A DNA stretch of 64,000 nt from Halopseudomonas sp002296055 (lineage in GTDB: Bacteria; Pseudomonadota; Gammaproteobacteria; Pseudomonadales; Pseudomonadaceae): the NCBI RefSeq assembly GCF_050876985.1, contig NZ_JBPAPP010000001.1. One strand, written 5' to 3'. A model generated the notes under the pieces. That model saw nothing but the letters and a program-made list of their open reading frames with translations. It searched no databases and was not told the DNA's origin. Below are positions 9,065 to 16,385 of the stretch, piece by piece. The position numbers and the translations under genes are program-made. Position 1 is the stretch's first letter. Each line of letters begins with the position of its first letter.

Positions 9065-10027
9065 TCAAACAGCCGTCACCCGCACCCAATAACGGGTGTA
9101 GTAGTGAATGCGCACCGGCAGAATGTCGGCCAGCGCAGAGAGCACACGGTCGGTGTCGGCCAGCGGAAAGACGCCGCTGAGCGGCAGCGCCGCGACATCC
9201 TGGTCGCACTGGATGACACCTGGGCGATGGCGCGCGAGCTCCGCGAGAAAGTCACCGATCGGTTGCTGCTCGGCGATCAGCTTGCCCTGCTGCCAGGCCA
9301 CGCGGCGCTGATCTGCGCTGCCACTGGCCAGCGGTCCGCTGGCAGAAAAGGCCAGTGCGCTGCCGGCAGACAAGCGCAGCGGCGCAGAGTCACGTGGGCG
9401 CACTTCCAGCTCGCCTTGGAACAGGTCCAGCTGGCTGACAGCCCCGCGCTGGCGCACGGCAAAGCGGGTGCCCAGTGCCTGAATCTCGCCTGCGGCGGTC
9501 TCCACCAGCAGTGGCCTGGGGTCGCGCTGGCTGTGCTTGGCGCTGGTCAGCAACAGCTCGCCGCTGACCAGCTGGATGCGCCGCTGCTGCTGATCGAAGC
9601 GAATATTGACGGCGCTGTCGGAGTTGAGACTCAGCAGGCTTTGATCCGGCAACTGCAACTGCCGCCGTTCGCCAGGGGCCGTGCGTTGATCGGCCAACGC
9701 CTCGCGCCAGGGTAGTTTTTGCTGCGCCACATAACCGCTTGAGCCAACCATTAGCGCTAGCCCGAGCAGCTTGATCAGTTCACGGCGACTGGTCTGGCCA
9801 CGGCGCGACAGTAACTGACGCACCGTCTGCTGCGGCGCCACCTGCAAGGTGCCCTGCAGCTGCTGCAGCCGGGCCCAGGCGCGGCGGTGCTCCGGATCAG
9901 CGTCCTGCCAGCGTTGCAAGGCCTGACGCTGCTCGGCACTCAAGCCACCGTCCCATTGCAGCATCAGCCAATGGCTGGCCTGCTCTACCACGGCGGGGGC
10001 GATGGGGCGCTCGGTAGACAAGTTCAT
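9065..10027 (-). CDS. FecR-family anti-sigma/sigma-regulator protein
   Basis: A 320-residue inner-membrane regulator linking the outer-membrane receptor to the ECF sigma factor. Residues about 10-55 form the cytoplasmic sigma-binding domain (ASHWLMLQWDGGLSAEQR, WARLQQL). One membrane segment follows at about 88-105. The periplasmic FecR domain (about 110-210) has LPDQSLLSLNSDSAV and GTRFAVRQ, and a C-terminal STN-like domain (PLSGVFPLADTDRVLSALADILPV) contacts the receptor. The start codon overlaps the stop of the sigma gene by 4 bases. On siderophore binding the family releases or activates the partner sigma factor. Confidence 0.93.
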   Translation of the reverse strand: MNLSTERPIAPAVVEQASHWLMLQWDGGLSAEQRQALQRWQDADPEHRRAWARLQQLQGTLQVAPQQTVRQLLSRRGQTSRRELIKLLGLALMVGSSGYVAQQKLPWREALADQRTAPGERRQLQLPDQSLLSLNSDSAVNIRFDQQQRRIQLVSGELLLTSAKHSQRDPRPLLVETAAGEIQALGTRFAVRQRGAVSQLDLFQGELEVRPRDSAPLRLSAGSALAFSASGPLASGSADQRRVAWQQGKLIAEQQPIGDFLAELARHRPGVIQCDQDVAALPLSGVFPLADTDRVLSALADILPVRIHYYTRYWVRVTAV

Positions 10028-10527
10028 GGGCCGTACACCACCTGGTAACAGGCCGCGATGGCGCGCAGCATGTACTTTTGCACGGCGCTGACACTGACAC
10101 CCAGGCGCTCGGCAATCTGTGGGTAGCTAAGACCCTCAAACTGGGACAGCACAAAGGCGGTACGCACCCGCTCGGGCATGGCGTCGAGCATGGCGTCGAT
10201 CTGCAGCAGGGACTCGATGATTAACGCGCGGGTTTCCGGCGAGGGCGCTTCGGCCGCCGGTAACTGCGCCAGGCTCTCCAGATAGGCCTGCTCAATGCGC
10301 TGACGCCGCCAGTGATCAACGACCAGATGGCGGGCGATCTGCATCAGAAAGCGCCGTCCCTCCCCAACAGAAGGCAATCGCTGGCTGACAAGCAGGCGAA
10401 CAAAGGTGTCCTGGGCAATATCTGCCGCTTGCTCCCGATCACCCAGACGCGTGCGCAGCCACCGCTGCAGCCAACCATGATGGTCACTGTAGAGGCCAGC
10501 CAGTTGTTGTTGCGGAGTATTGGGCAC
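10024..10527 (-). CDS. ECF sigma factor, FecI type
   Basis: A 167-residue RNA polymerase sigma factor for iron uptake. Region 2 is seen as LRTRLGDREQAADIAQDTFVRLL and region 4 as the helix-turn-helix LSYPQIAERLGVSVSAVQKYM. GTG at 10527 is chosen because GGAG lies six bases before it; an upstream in-frame TTG at 10539 has no site. It overlaps fecR by 4 bases, so the two are translationally coupled, and the receptor at 6493-8952 is the expected target gene. Confidence 0.93.
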   Translation of the reverse strand: MPNTPQQQLAGLYSDHHGWLQRWLRTRLGDREQAADIAQDTFVRLLVSQRLPSVGEGRRFLMQIARHLVVDHWRRQRIEQAYLESLAQLPAAEAPSPETRALIIESLLQIDAMLDAMPERVRTAFVLSQFEGLSYPQIAERLGVSVSAVQKYMLRAIAACYQVVYGP

Positions 10528-10552
10528 CGACGGCTCCAAGATTGCGATCGCA

Positions 10553-10563
10553 GATAAGAATCA
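10553..10563. promoter_or_regulatory. partial Fur-box-like sequence upstream of the ECF sigma gene
   Basis: GATAAGAATCA resembles half of a Fur box (GATAATGATAATC). FecI-type sigma genes are usually Fur-repressed, so the location is right, but only about half the site is recognisable. Confidence 0.3.
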
Positions 10564-10712
10564 GTCGCATCCTAAAGCAAAACATGAAGGTAGAGAACCG
10601 GCGAACTTCATTAGCCTGCGGTTCTCGGCCACTTGGCCACGACATCTGGTAGCCGAATGGCAAGGACCTCAACAATAGGGACGTGGCGACATGGTGCGTC
10701 CGGACAATCGGC

Positions 10713-11864
10713 TCACCGGGAAAGCAGCGCTGCTGTACCGGCAATTTGCCAGAGCCGCGCCAGGTCGGCGGCGCGGGCACTGAGCTGGTCGGCGGCCTGC
10801 TGCATGGCCTGCTCCAGACTCAACGGACCCGGCGCCAGACTGAAGGCGGCGCCGATCCCTTCAGCGTACAACCGCTGATAGCCGTCGCCCAGGCTGCCAG
10901 CCAGGGCAATCACCGGCACACCGGCGGCGCGTGCGATACGCGCGACGCCAACCGGGGTTTTGCCGTGCAGACTCTGACCATCCAACCGGCCCTCGCCGGT
11001 TATCACCAGGTCAGCGCCCTGCACCGCCTGCGCCAGCCCGGACAACTCCGCCACCAGCTCCACCCCCGGCCGAAAGCCGGCACGCAACACCGCCCGGGCG
11101 GCAAAGCCCAAACCACCAGCCGCGCCTACCCCCGGCTGGTCACGCAGGTCTTCGCCGAGGGTAGCCGCCATCACGTCAGCATAGTGACCCAGTGCCGCAT
11201 CCAACTGCGCCACCTGCTCGGCACTGGCGCCCTTTTGTGGGCCGAACACCGCAGAGGCGCCGCGCGGGCCGCACAGCGGGTTATCCACGTCGGCGGCCAC
11301 CATCACCTCGACCTGCGCCAGCCGGGTGTCCAGACCGGTCAGGTCAATCTGTCGCAAGCGCGCCAACGCCGCGCCACCAGGGGGTAGTTCTGCGCCCTGC
11401 ACATCCAGAAAGCGCACACCCAGCGCAGCCAGCAAACCGGCACCGCCATCGTTGGTGGCGCTGCCGCCAAGGCCCAGCACAATGCGCCGCACACCGGCAT
11501 CCAGCGCCGCACGAATCAGCTCACCGGTGCCAAAACTACTGGCTGCCAGCACGTCGCGACGCGCCGGCTCAACCCGGTGCAGGCCACTGGCTTCAGCCAT
11601 TTCGATGATCGCCTGGGCATCCCGCAGCAGCCCCCAATGCGCCTCAACCGGATCGCCCAGCGGCCCGCTGACGCGGGTCTGCTGCAGGGCGCCGCCGGTG
11701 GCGCTCAACAGCGCATCGACCGTGCCTTCACCACCGTCGGCCATCGGGCAGAGCAGCAGTTCAGCATCGGGGTAAACGCGCGCCCAGCCCGCTGCTATGG
11801 CTTCAGCAACGGCGCGGGCACTCAGGCTTTCCTTGAAGGAATCGGGGGCAATAACCAGTTTCAT
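10713..11864 (-). CDS. glxK: glycerate kinase
   Basis: A 383-residue kinase of the GarK/GlxK family that phosphorylates D-glycerate with ATP. The start MKLVIAPDSFKESLSA and the stretches PMADGGEGTVDAL, LGLGGSATNDGGAG, and ADLVITGEGRLDGQSLHGKTP are diagnostic. The ATG at 11864 shares one base with the stop of the permease gene upstream (TGATG), so the two are co-translated. With the permease and the CdaR-type regulator it forms a glycerate uptake and use module; whether the product is 2- or 3-phosphoglycerate is not decided here. Confidence 0.95.
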   Translation of the reverse strand: MKLVIAPDSFKESLSARAVAEAIAAGWARVYPDAELLLCPMADGGEGTVDALLSATGGALQQTRVSGPLGDPVEAHWGLLRDAQAIIEMAEASGLHRVEPARRDVLAASSFGTGELIRAALDAGVRRIVLGLGGSATNDGGAGLLAALGVRFLDVQGAELPPGGAALARLRQIDLTGLDTRLAQVEVMVAADVDNPLCGPRGASAVFGPQKGASAEQVAQLDAALGHYADVMAATLGEDLRDQPGVGAAGGLGFAARAVLRAGFRPGVELVAELSGLAQAVQGADLVITGEGRLDGQSLHGKTPVGVARIARAAGVPVIALAGSLGDGYQRLYAEGIGAAFSLAPGPLSLEQAMQQAADQLSARAADLARLWQIAGTAALLSR

Positions 11865-13222
11865 CAAAGCAGTACCAGACTCAGCAGCCAGACGGTAATG
11901 ATCCCGGCGATACCCTGCATCAGGGTGCCGAGGGTTTGTGCACGGTAGGCGGTGCCCACACTCATGCGGCTGAACTGGGTCACTACCCAGAAGAAGCTGT
12001 CGTTGGCGTGGGACACGGTCATCGCGCCAGCACCAATAGCCATGACGCAGAGCACGCGGCCCATTTCACTGTCCAGACCCAGCTCCGGCAGCAACGGTGC
12101 GACCAGCGCCGAGGTGGTAACCAGCGCCACAGTGGTCGAGCCTTGCGCGGACTTGAGTGCGGCGGACACCACAAACGGCATGAACAGGCCGATGCCCAGC
12201 GCCGACAGGGTCGCGCCCAGATAGTCACCCAGCGGGGTCACCTTGAGCATCGCACCAAAGGCACCACCGGCACCGGTAATCAACAGAATCGGCGCGGCAG
12301 CCTGAATGCCTTCAACCACGCGGTCATGAAACTCCTGGCGCTTGTTGTCCGAGCGCAGCAGCGTGCAAGCCAGCGCCAGGCCGACCGCCAGCGCCACCAC
12401 CGGCTGACCGAGGAAGGCCAGCAGCGTGTACACGAAGCCCTCACCCACCGGCTTGGCCGGCAAGTTGGCCAGCGTGCCCAGGCAGATCAGGCCAATCGGC
12501 AGAAAGATCGGCGCAAAGGCCTTGGTTGCGCTGGGCAGCACGCCATACTTGGCGCGAATCTGCGCGTAGTCCTCGGCATCCATCACGTGGGCGCCATTGT
12601 CTTCCAGCGGAATGTCCTTGCCGACAAAGCGATTGGCCCACCACATGCCGGCAAACGCGGTCACCAGCGACACCACCAGACCGACCAGAATCACCAGACC
12701 GAGGTTGTTCTCCAGGCCCAGGTTACCCGCCGCCGCAATCGGGCCGGGGGTGGGCGGAACAAAGGTGTGGGAGGCATACAGACCGGTCGCCAGCGCCACG
12801 CTCATGGCGATGACCGAAATCTTCATACGCGCGGCCAGCGCATTTTTCAGCGAGTTGAGGATCACGTAACCCGAATCGCAGAACACCGGGATCGACACCA
12901 GATAGCCGATGATCGACATGGTTAGCGTCGGGAAGCGCTCGCCCAGCAGCTTGATCACCGTCTCGGCCATGGTGATGGCCGCACCGCTGCGCTCAAGGAT
13001 GACGCCGATGATGGTACCCAACACGATGACAATGCCGATGTAACCGAGAATGCCGCCAAAGCCGCCAGTGATCGTCTTGACGATCTCCATGGTCGGCACC
13101 TGATAGGCAAAACCGGCCAGCAGCGCGGCAGCTAACAGGGCTAGAAAGGGGTGTAACTTCAGACGAGAAGTCGCCAGAACGATAAACGCAATCAGCGCGA
13201 CCAGAATCAGTACCAGACCCAT
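11864..13222 (-). CDS. GntP-family gluconate/glycerate permease
   Basis: A 452-residue inner-membrane carrier of the GntP family, with about 12 hydrophobic segments, beginning MGLVLILVALIAFIVLATSRLKLHPF and containing the family motifs FVPPTPGPIAAAGNLG, SAQGSTTVALVTTSALVAPLL and SHANDSFFWVVTQFS. AAAAGGAG lies before the ATG at 13222; the reading frame runs 33 codons further upstream, but those residues are not membrane-like. Adjacency to glycerate kinase makes glycerate the likeliest substrate, although gluconate-type sugar acids cannot be excluded. Confidence 0.93.
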   Translation of the reverse strand: MGLVLILVALIAFIVLATSRLKLHPFLALLAAALLAGFAYQVPTMEIVKTITGGFGGILGYIGIVIVLGTIIGVILERSGAAITMAETVIKLLGERFPTLTMSIIGYLVSIPVFCDSGYVILNSLKNALAARMKISVIAMSVALATGLYASHTFVPPTPGPIAAAGNLGLENNLGLVILVGLVVSLVTAFAGMWWANRFVGKDIPLEDNGAHVMDAEDYAQIRAKYGVLPSATKAFAPIFLPIGLICLGTLANLPAKPVGEGFVYTLLAFLGQPVVALAVGLALACTLLRSDNKRQEFHDRVVEGIQAAAPILLITGAGGAFGAMLKVTPLGDYLGATLSALGIGLFMPFVVSAALKSAQGSTTVALVTTSALVAPLLPELGLDSEMGRVLCVMAIGAGAMTVSHANDSFFWVVTQFSRMSVGTAYRAQTLGTLMQGIAGIITVWLLSLVLL

Positions 13223-13423
13223 GCTGAACTCCTTTTTATTGTGTTTGCCGCATTGGGCAGCCAGAAAGCAGCCATTGTCACCCAGCCTGCGGGACAAAAG
13301 CCTTATGCTCATGCACAACAATAGACGGGAATTGGTCGCTTATTACTGTTCGGCCGCCCAATGGCTATAGACCTAAAAACGCGCCGCCTCGCTCTAAATA
13401 GAGGCCCGTGGGCGTATACAAAC

Positions 13424-13475
13424 CGGACGCAGAGCGCCTGGCAGGCGCTCCCACGCCGGAGCGTGGGAGCGATCA
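13424..13475. repeat. REP-like hairpin unit, copy 1
   Basis: About 52 bases starting CGGACGC and containing CTCCCACGC-CG-GAGCGTGGGAG, a perfect short hairpin, ending GATCA. The same design recurs at 13755-13807 in the same orientation. It looks like a repetitive extragenic palindrome unit. Confidence 0.7.
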
Positions 13476-13509
13476 CTACTCGGAGGTGGAGTGTGCACCC
13501 GGGGTTCGT

Positions 13510-13703
13510 CCCGTTTACGCGGGCGAGTAGCACAGGGCTGGCGGGAAATAGGACGGCAGCATGTCTGAGGAGCGCAGCGACGAGTTCTGCCGGCCCCCGC
13601 CAGGCCGAGCAACGCAGCGAACCCGAAGGGCCGTGTAGTCGGGTGCCCGGGGGGATCGCTAAGGGGGGCCGGGCAAGCGGCCCCCCTTGGCTCGCCGTGA
13701 AAG
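13510..13703. repeat. long intergenic repeat element, copy A
   Basis: A roughly 195-base block starting CCGTTTACGCGGGCGAGTAG that matches 23586-23778 at about nine bases in ten. Landmarks shared by both copies are GGGAAATAGGACGGCAGCAT, GCGACGAGTTCTGCCGGCCC, GAACCCGAAGGGCCG and GGGGGATCGCTAAGGGGGG. The end is a hairpin: AAGGGGGGCCG pairs with CGGCCCCCCTT across a GGCAAG loop. It is intergenic and not obviously a transposon (no terminal inverted repeats or target duplication recognised). Confidence 0.8.
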
Positions 13704-13754
13704 GCGAAAGGCGGGCTACCAGGCGAAAGTCGAACACTAAAGACAACACCGAAC

Positions 13755-13807
13755 CGGACGCGGAGCGTCCTGACATGCGTTACCACGCTGGAGCGTGGGA
13801 ACGATCA
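13755..13807. repeat. REP-like hairpin unit, copy 2
   Basis: Direct repeat of the unit at 13424: CGGACGC, GGAGCGTCC, CCACGCTGGAGCGTGG and a GATCA end. With copy 1 it brackets the long element in this location only. Confidence 0.7.
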
Positions 13808-13835
13808 GCGATCAGCTACGGCGCCGGCTTCTCAG

Positions 13836-14942
13836 CTACTCCGGAAACAACGCCAACCCAATACTCAACAACATCCGATCCGTCATCCGATCCAGATCCA
13901 GCCCGGTTATCTCGGCAATCCGGTCCAACCGATAACGCAAGGTGTTGCGATGGACTTCCAGGGCGGCAGCACAGGCCTGGGTGTGGCCGTTGTGCTGCAG
14001 CCAGCTACGCAGGGTAGCGACCAGCTGTCCGCTGCCATCGGCCCGGCGCAGGGGCTGCAATGGCGCTAGCAGGCGCTGCACGGTCCAGCTGCCCTGCTGT
14101 TGATGCAGCAACACCGCCAGGCGGTAATCCCCCAGCCCGACCAGACGCTCGGACAGGCGCATCTCCTGAGCGTAATCCCGCAGATTGATCAGCGCCTCGG
14201 TGGCCTCTCGCAAATCCGCCAGTGACTCGACCGCTTCGGCCAGCAGCAGGCGGCCCACCGGCCAGCCGCGCTGATCAGCCTGCTCCAGCCAGCTGCGCCG
14301 CACCGTCTCGGTCTTGCCGCTGCGCAGCCAGAGCACGTCATGCAGGCCCAGCGGCAGGATGATGTCATGCGGATGGCGCAGGCGCATCTGGCTGATCAGC
14401 TGGCCTTGGGCCAACTCGTGGTCGGTTTCGCTCGCCAGGCACAACAGACAGCCCTGCAGCGGCCACTTCCAGCGCATGCGCAGCCGCTCGGCGTCAGCCT
14501 CCAGGCTCGCCAGTGGGTAGCCGCGCTCCAGCAGGTTGACCAGCCAGGCTTCCTGCTGCTGCCCGCGCCAGTGCTGCTCGGCCTGCAGCACACGCTGCTC
14601 GACCAGCATCTCGGCGGTCATGCGCAGCAGCTCGGCAAAGGGCCGTACCTGTTCCGGGTCGCCGGTGATGCCCAGCACACCGACCAGTCGGCCAGCATGC
14701 AGCAGGGGCAGGTTGATACCCGGTTTAACCCCCTGCAAACAGGCTGCGGCCTGCTCATCCAACGCCACCACGCGCTGGTTCGCCAACACCAACTGGGCGC
14801 CTTCGTGCAGTGAGTCGATGCGCTGAGCATCACCGCTGCCGATGATCACGCCCTGCCGATCCATCACGTTGATGTTGTAAGGCAGGATCGCCATGGCCCT
14901 ATCAACAATGTCCTGGGCCAGCAGCCGGTCCAGTTCAAACAT
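13836..14942 (-). CDS. cdaR: CdaR-family sugar-diacid/glycerate regulator
   Basis: A 368-residue transcription factor. The N-terminal half is the sugar-diacid recognition domain (LAQDIVDRAMAILPYNINVMDRQGVIIGSGD, GVLGITGDPEQVRPFAELLRMTAEMLVE), and the C-terminus is the PucR/CdaR-type helix-turn-helix (HNGHTQACAAALEVHRNTLRYRLDRIAEITGLDL). CdaR proteins activate glycerate, glucarate and galactarate genes. It is followed on the same strand by gntP and glycerate kinase after a 613-base repeat-filled gap, and is their most likely activator. Confidence 0.93.
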   Translation of the reverse strand: MFELDRLLAQDIVDRAMAILPYNINVMDRQGVIIGSGDAQRIDSLHEGAQLVLANQRVVALDEQAAACLQGVKPGINLPLLHAGRLVGVLGITGDPEQVRPFAELLRMTAEMLVEQRVLQAEQHWRGQQQEAWLVNLLERGYPLASLEADAERLRMRWKWPLQGCLLCLASETDHELAQGQLISQMRLRHPHDIILPLGLHDVLWLRSGKTETVRRSWLEQADQRGWPVGRLLLAEAVESLADLREATEALINLRDYAQEMRLSERLVGLGDYRLAVLLHQQQGSWTVQRLLAPLQPLRRADGSGQLVATLRSWLQHNGHTQACAAALEVHRNTLRYRLDRIAEITGLDLDRMTDRMLLSIGLALFPE

Positions 14943-15031
14943 AGTTCACTCCTGTGTCATCACCCGGTCATGCAAGCTGGCTCATGATGCCCCCGTGACG
15001 CAGCACCAACCACGACTCGGGAGACGCCAAC

Positions 15032-15235
15032 ATGGCCTTTAATCCGGATTTTGCAGGTGACACTCACTCCGCTGCCAGCGAGCGCCGAGAACGCCGCCGA
15101 CAGGAAGACAAAAAGCGCATGGCCTACCGCCGCGCCATTGAAGACTACCGCGAAAGCCAGGCGTTGCAGGCCAGCTTCTGCGACTTTCCGGAGCTGCTCG
15201 GCCAAACCGACCACCAACGCGCGCGCCTTCACTGA
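15032..15235 (+). CDS. small conserved-looking hypothetical protein
   Basis: A 67-residue, strongly charged protein: an Arg/Glu/Lys-rich helix (ERRERRRQEDKKRMAYRRAIEDYRE) followed by a short hydrophobic patch (FCDFPELLG). GGGAG lies 9 bases before the ATG. It sits between cdaR and the LysR gene, overlapping the LysR 3' end by 7 bases on the opposite strand. No function recognised; a small helical partner protein is possible. It could also be a chance frame, but ribosome site and codon use favour a real gene. Confidence 0.55.
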   Translation: MAFNPDFAGDTHSAASERRERRRQEDKKRMAYRRAIEDYRESQALQASFCDFPELLGQTDHQRARLH

Positions 15236-16167
15236 GGCTCGAACGGCTCGGCGAGCTGGCGAATCAACGCTCGCTCCTCGCGCAGGAAGCCGAGAAACGC
15301 ATCGGCCACCGGGCTCAAACGCTTACCGCGCGCGTGCACCGCACACCAGCTGCGCTTGAGCGGCAGCTCGCTGATATCCAGACACACCAGCTCGCCACGC
15401 GTTACCCAGGCAGCAGCGGCATGCGCCGGCACCAGCGCTACGCCCAGTCCTGCTATGGCGCCCTGCACCAGCGCCTCGGTGGACCCCAGCTGCATGCTCT
15501 GCGCCAGATGCACGCGCTTGAGCTGCAGGAACTCGTCGCAGGCCTTGCGGATACCCGAGCCGCCTTCGCGTTGCAGCACCATTTCCTCTTCCAGTCTAGC
15601 CAGTGGAATCTGCCGCTGCTCGGCCAACGGGTGGTCCGGCCGGGCAACCGCCACAATCGGGTTGTTTAAAAACGGAAAGAACTCCAGCGCCCGGTCTGCC
15701 GGCACCAGCCCCATGATCACCAGATCATCACGGTTTTCTGCCAGCCGCTGAATGATCTGCGCGCGACTGGCCACGTCCAGCTGGAAGGTAACCTGCGGGT
15801 AGCGCGCCCGGAAGGCCGCAAGCACATGCGGCAGCACGTATTGCACACTGCTGACCGCCGCTAGCCGCAGCTCGCCGCGCAGACTGCCCTGCAAGGTAGA
15901 CAGGTTCATATCCAGGCTGTCGAGCCGCTCAAAGATGTCGCCACTGGCCGACAGCAGCGACTCGGCCGCCTCGGTCAGGTAGAGCTTGCGCCCGACATAC
16001 TCGAACAGCGGCAACCCCACCTGCTCCTCCAACTGGCGAATCTGCAAGCTGACCGCCGGCTGCGTCAGCGCCATGGCTTCGGCGGCGCGGCTGTAGGAGC
16101 GATGCTCGCAAACCGCACAAAACACCTGCAATTGGCGCAAGGTCATTCGCAGCAGGGATTTACGCAT
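15229..16167 (-). CDS. LysR-family regulator, PycR-like
   Basis: A 312-residue LysR-type transcription factor. The N-terminal helix-turn-helix is MTLRQLQVFCAVCEHRSYSRAAEAMALTQPAVSLQIRQLEEQVG, and a periplasmic-binding-like effector domain follows (about 95-300). It is divergent from the pyruvate carboxylase genes, the arrangement of PycR in Pseudomonas aeruginosa, so it probably controls them. An 18-base inverted repeat in the intergenic region is a candidate site. Confidence 0.93.
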   Translation of the reverse strand: MRKSLLRMTLRQLQVFCAVCEHRSYSRAAEAMALTQPAVSLQIRQLEEQVGLPLFEYVGRKLYLTEAAESLLSASGDIFERLDSLDMNLSTLQGSLRGELRLAAVSSVQYVLPHVLAAFRARYPQVTFQLDVASRAQIIQRLAENRDDLVIMGLVPADRALEFFPFLNNPIVAVARPDHPLAEQRQIPLARLEEEMVLQREGGSGIRKACDEFLQLKRVHLAQSMQLGSTEALVQGAIAGLGVALVPAHAAAAWVTRGELVCLDISELPLKRSWCAVHARGKRLSPVADAFLGFLREERALIRQLAEPFEPQ

Positions 16168-16215
16168 GATGGTCTAGCCTTGAGAAACAGATTCGCTTTG
16201 CATGAACGCAGTATA

Positions 16216-16233
16216 TATAAGCAATCACTTATA
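16216..16233. promoter_or_regulatory. inverted repeat, candidate LysR operator
   Basis: TATAAG-N6-CTTATA, a perfect dyad between the LysR gene and pycA. It has the T-N-A flanks of a LysR box, although the classic spacing is longer. It would lie upstream of both divergent promoters. Confidence 0.45.
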
Positions 16234-16385
16234 CATAAGCCAAGTATTATTCATTTCACAGAATAGAGGTGGCCGCTTAGGGTAGCCGGGACACATTTTG
16301 CAAACTGTTGCGAGCGGGCCGGAGGCTCTGTGCAGCAGGCAAGCTGTTTCCAGTCCACTCGATCACCACCACGAGGAACGCGTAC

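Larger units (their letters stand above)
13223..13835. other. 613-base intergenic region with composite repeat
   Basis: No gene is supported. From the gntP side it holds about 200 bases of unassigned leader, a short hairpin repeat unit (13424-13475), a roughly 210-base element also found at 23583-23780, and a second short hairpin unit (13755-13807). Open frames through the element are low-complexity Pro/Arg/Ser-rich shadows. Confidence 0.75.

Noticed and set aside
13309..13776. Open frames of 130-218 codons through the long repeat
   Set aside because: Both strands are open because of GC richness; similar Pro/Arg-rich frames recur at copy B with frame-breaking differences, so the repeat is treated as non-coding.
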